The notes under the pieces were generated by a model. That model saw only the letters and a list, made by a program, of their open reading frames with translations, ran no database searches and had not been told where the DNA came from. Shown here in pieces: positions 15,028 to 15,288 of a stretch of DNA of 15,288 nucleotides. Position 1 is the stretch's first letter, and every line of letters starts with the position of its first letter. The position numbers and the translations under genes were made by a program. The DNA is from JABILX01 sp041648305 (GTDB lineage Bacteria; Patescibacteriota; Gracilibacteria; UBA1369; LOWO2-01-FULL-3). Location of the stretch: positions 1 to 15,288 of the forward strand of contig JBAZPI010000024.1 in NCBI GenBank assembly GCA_041648305.1, given 5' to 3'.

Positions 15028-15288
15028 TTACGCGAAGTATTTTACCGCGTTTCTGAAAATTTTCATACCTTCTCCTTCTTCGGGGAGTGGCTCTCCCTTA
15101 CGTTTGAGTTCTTCCTTGATGCGTGTCCAATATGGGTGGTTCGTGAAGCAATGGAAGCGTTCGGGATGTGGCATCATTCCTAAAATGCGGCCTGAAGGAT
15201 CCGTGATTGCCGCGATGTCTTCGAGGGCGCCATTCGGATTAAACGGGAAAACTCTGTTGGCAGGTGAGCCATCTTCCATGACGTAGCG
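15028..15288 (-). CDS. purQ: Phosphoribosylformylglycinamidine synthase, glutaminase part (PurQ), 5' end beyond window
   Basis: The C-terminal 86 residues of a class I glutamine amidotransferase in purine synthesis, which supplies ammonia for conversion of FGAR to FGAM. The frame is open to the window edge. FPFNPNGALEDIAAITD and GRILGMMPHPER are typical of PurQ. The His and Glu of PHPE are the second and third members of the Cys-His-Glu triad; the cysteine lies outside the window. The ending GMKIFRNAVKYFA is common to PurQ-type proteins. A large fused PurL also ends in such a domain, so the single-subunit form is likely but not proven. It is followed after 22 bases by the small membrane protein gene. 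A purine synthesis gene is notable if the host is a reduced CPR bacterium. Confidence 0.85.
   Translation of the reverse strand, partial: RYVMEDGSPANRVFPFNPNGALEDIAAITDPSGRILGMMPHPERFHCFTNHPYWTRIKEELKRKGEPLPEEGEGMKIFRNAVKYFA

Overview
The window is compact, AT-leaning bacterial DNA with no rRNA, tRNA, CRISPR array or transposase that I could see. No gene-free stretch exceeds about 90 bases. Tight packing, overlapping genes, few Shine-Dalgarno sites, a basic-tailed FtsK and a large set of membrane glycosyltransferases suggest a Candidate Phyla Radiation (Patescibacteria) genome. A Peregrinibacteria-like member is my best guess, by inference only. Both TGA and TAA/TAG act as stops, and no gene needs TGA read as glycine, so the recoded Gracilibacteria/Absconditabacteria code does not apply.

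Layout. (1) 1-1076, minus: the first ~358 codons of gltX, glutamyl-tRNA synthetase, cut by the window edge, with a recognisable promoter at 1099-1127. (2) 1166-12247: an 11-kb surface-glycosylation island. On the plus strand are three paralogous multi-pass GT-C glycosyltransferases (1166-3217, 5411-7519, 7530-9575), a GtrA-GT2 fusion (9547-10719) and a more distant GT39/PMT-type enzyme (10736-12247). Between the first and second paralogs, on the minus strand, lie galE (4367-5359) and a membrane-anchored DPM1-like GT2 (3207-4370), joined by an ATGA overlap. (3) 12301-14715, plus: ftsK, with its own promoter and a 14-base-period tandem repeat touching the start codon. (4) 14712-15288, minus: the 3' end of purQ followed by an unrecognised 97-residue membrane protein.

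How the genes fit together (inference). GalE interconverts UDP-Glc and UDP-Gal (or the N-acetyl forms). The two DPM1-like GT2 enzymes would load a sugar onto a polyprenyl phosphate on the inner face of the membrane. The GtrA domain would help move the lipid-linked sugar outward. The four GT-C enzymes would use it as donor on the outer face to decorate a glycan, lipid or protein. gltX, ftsK and purQ are housekeeping genes around this island.

The most unusual element is the trio of GT-C paralogs. After the last membrane helix they share a ~130-residue outward-facing domain with a Tyr-(Val/Ile)-Asn-Ile-x-x-Cys-x-x-Cys-x-Tyr-x-Asp core. I do not recognise this domain.
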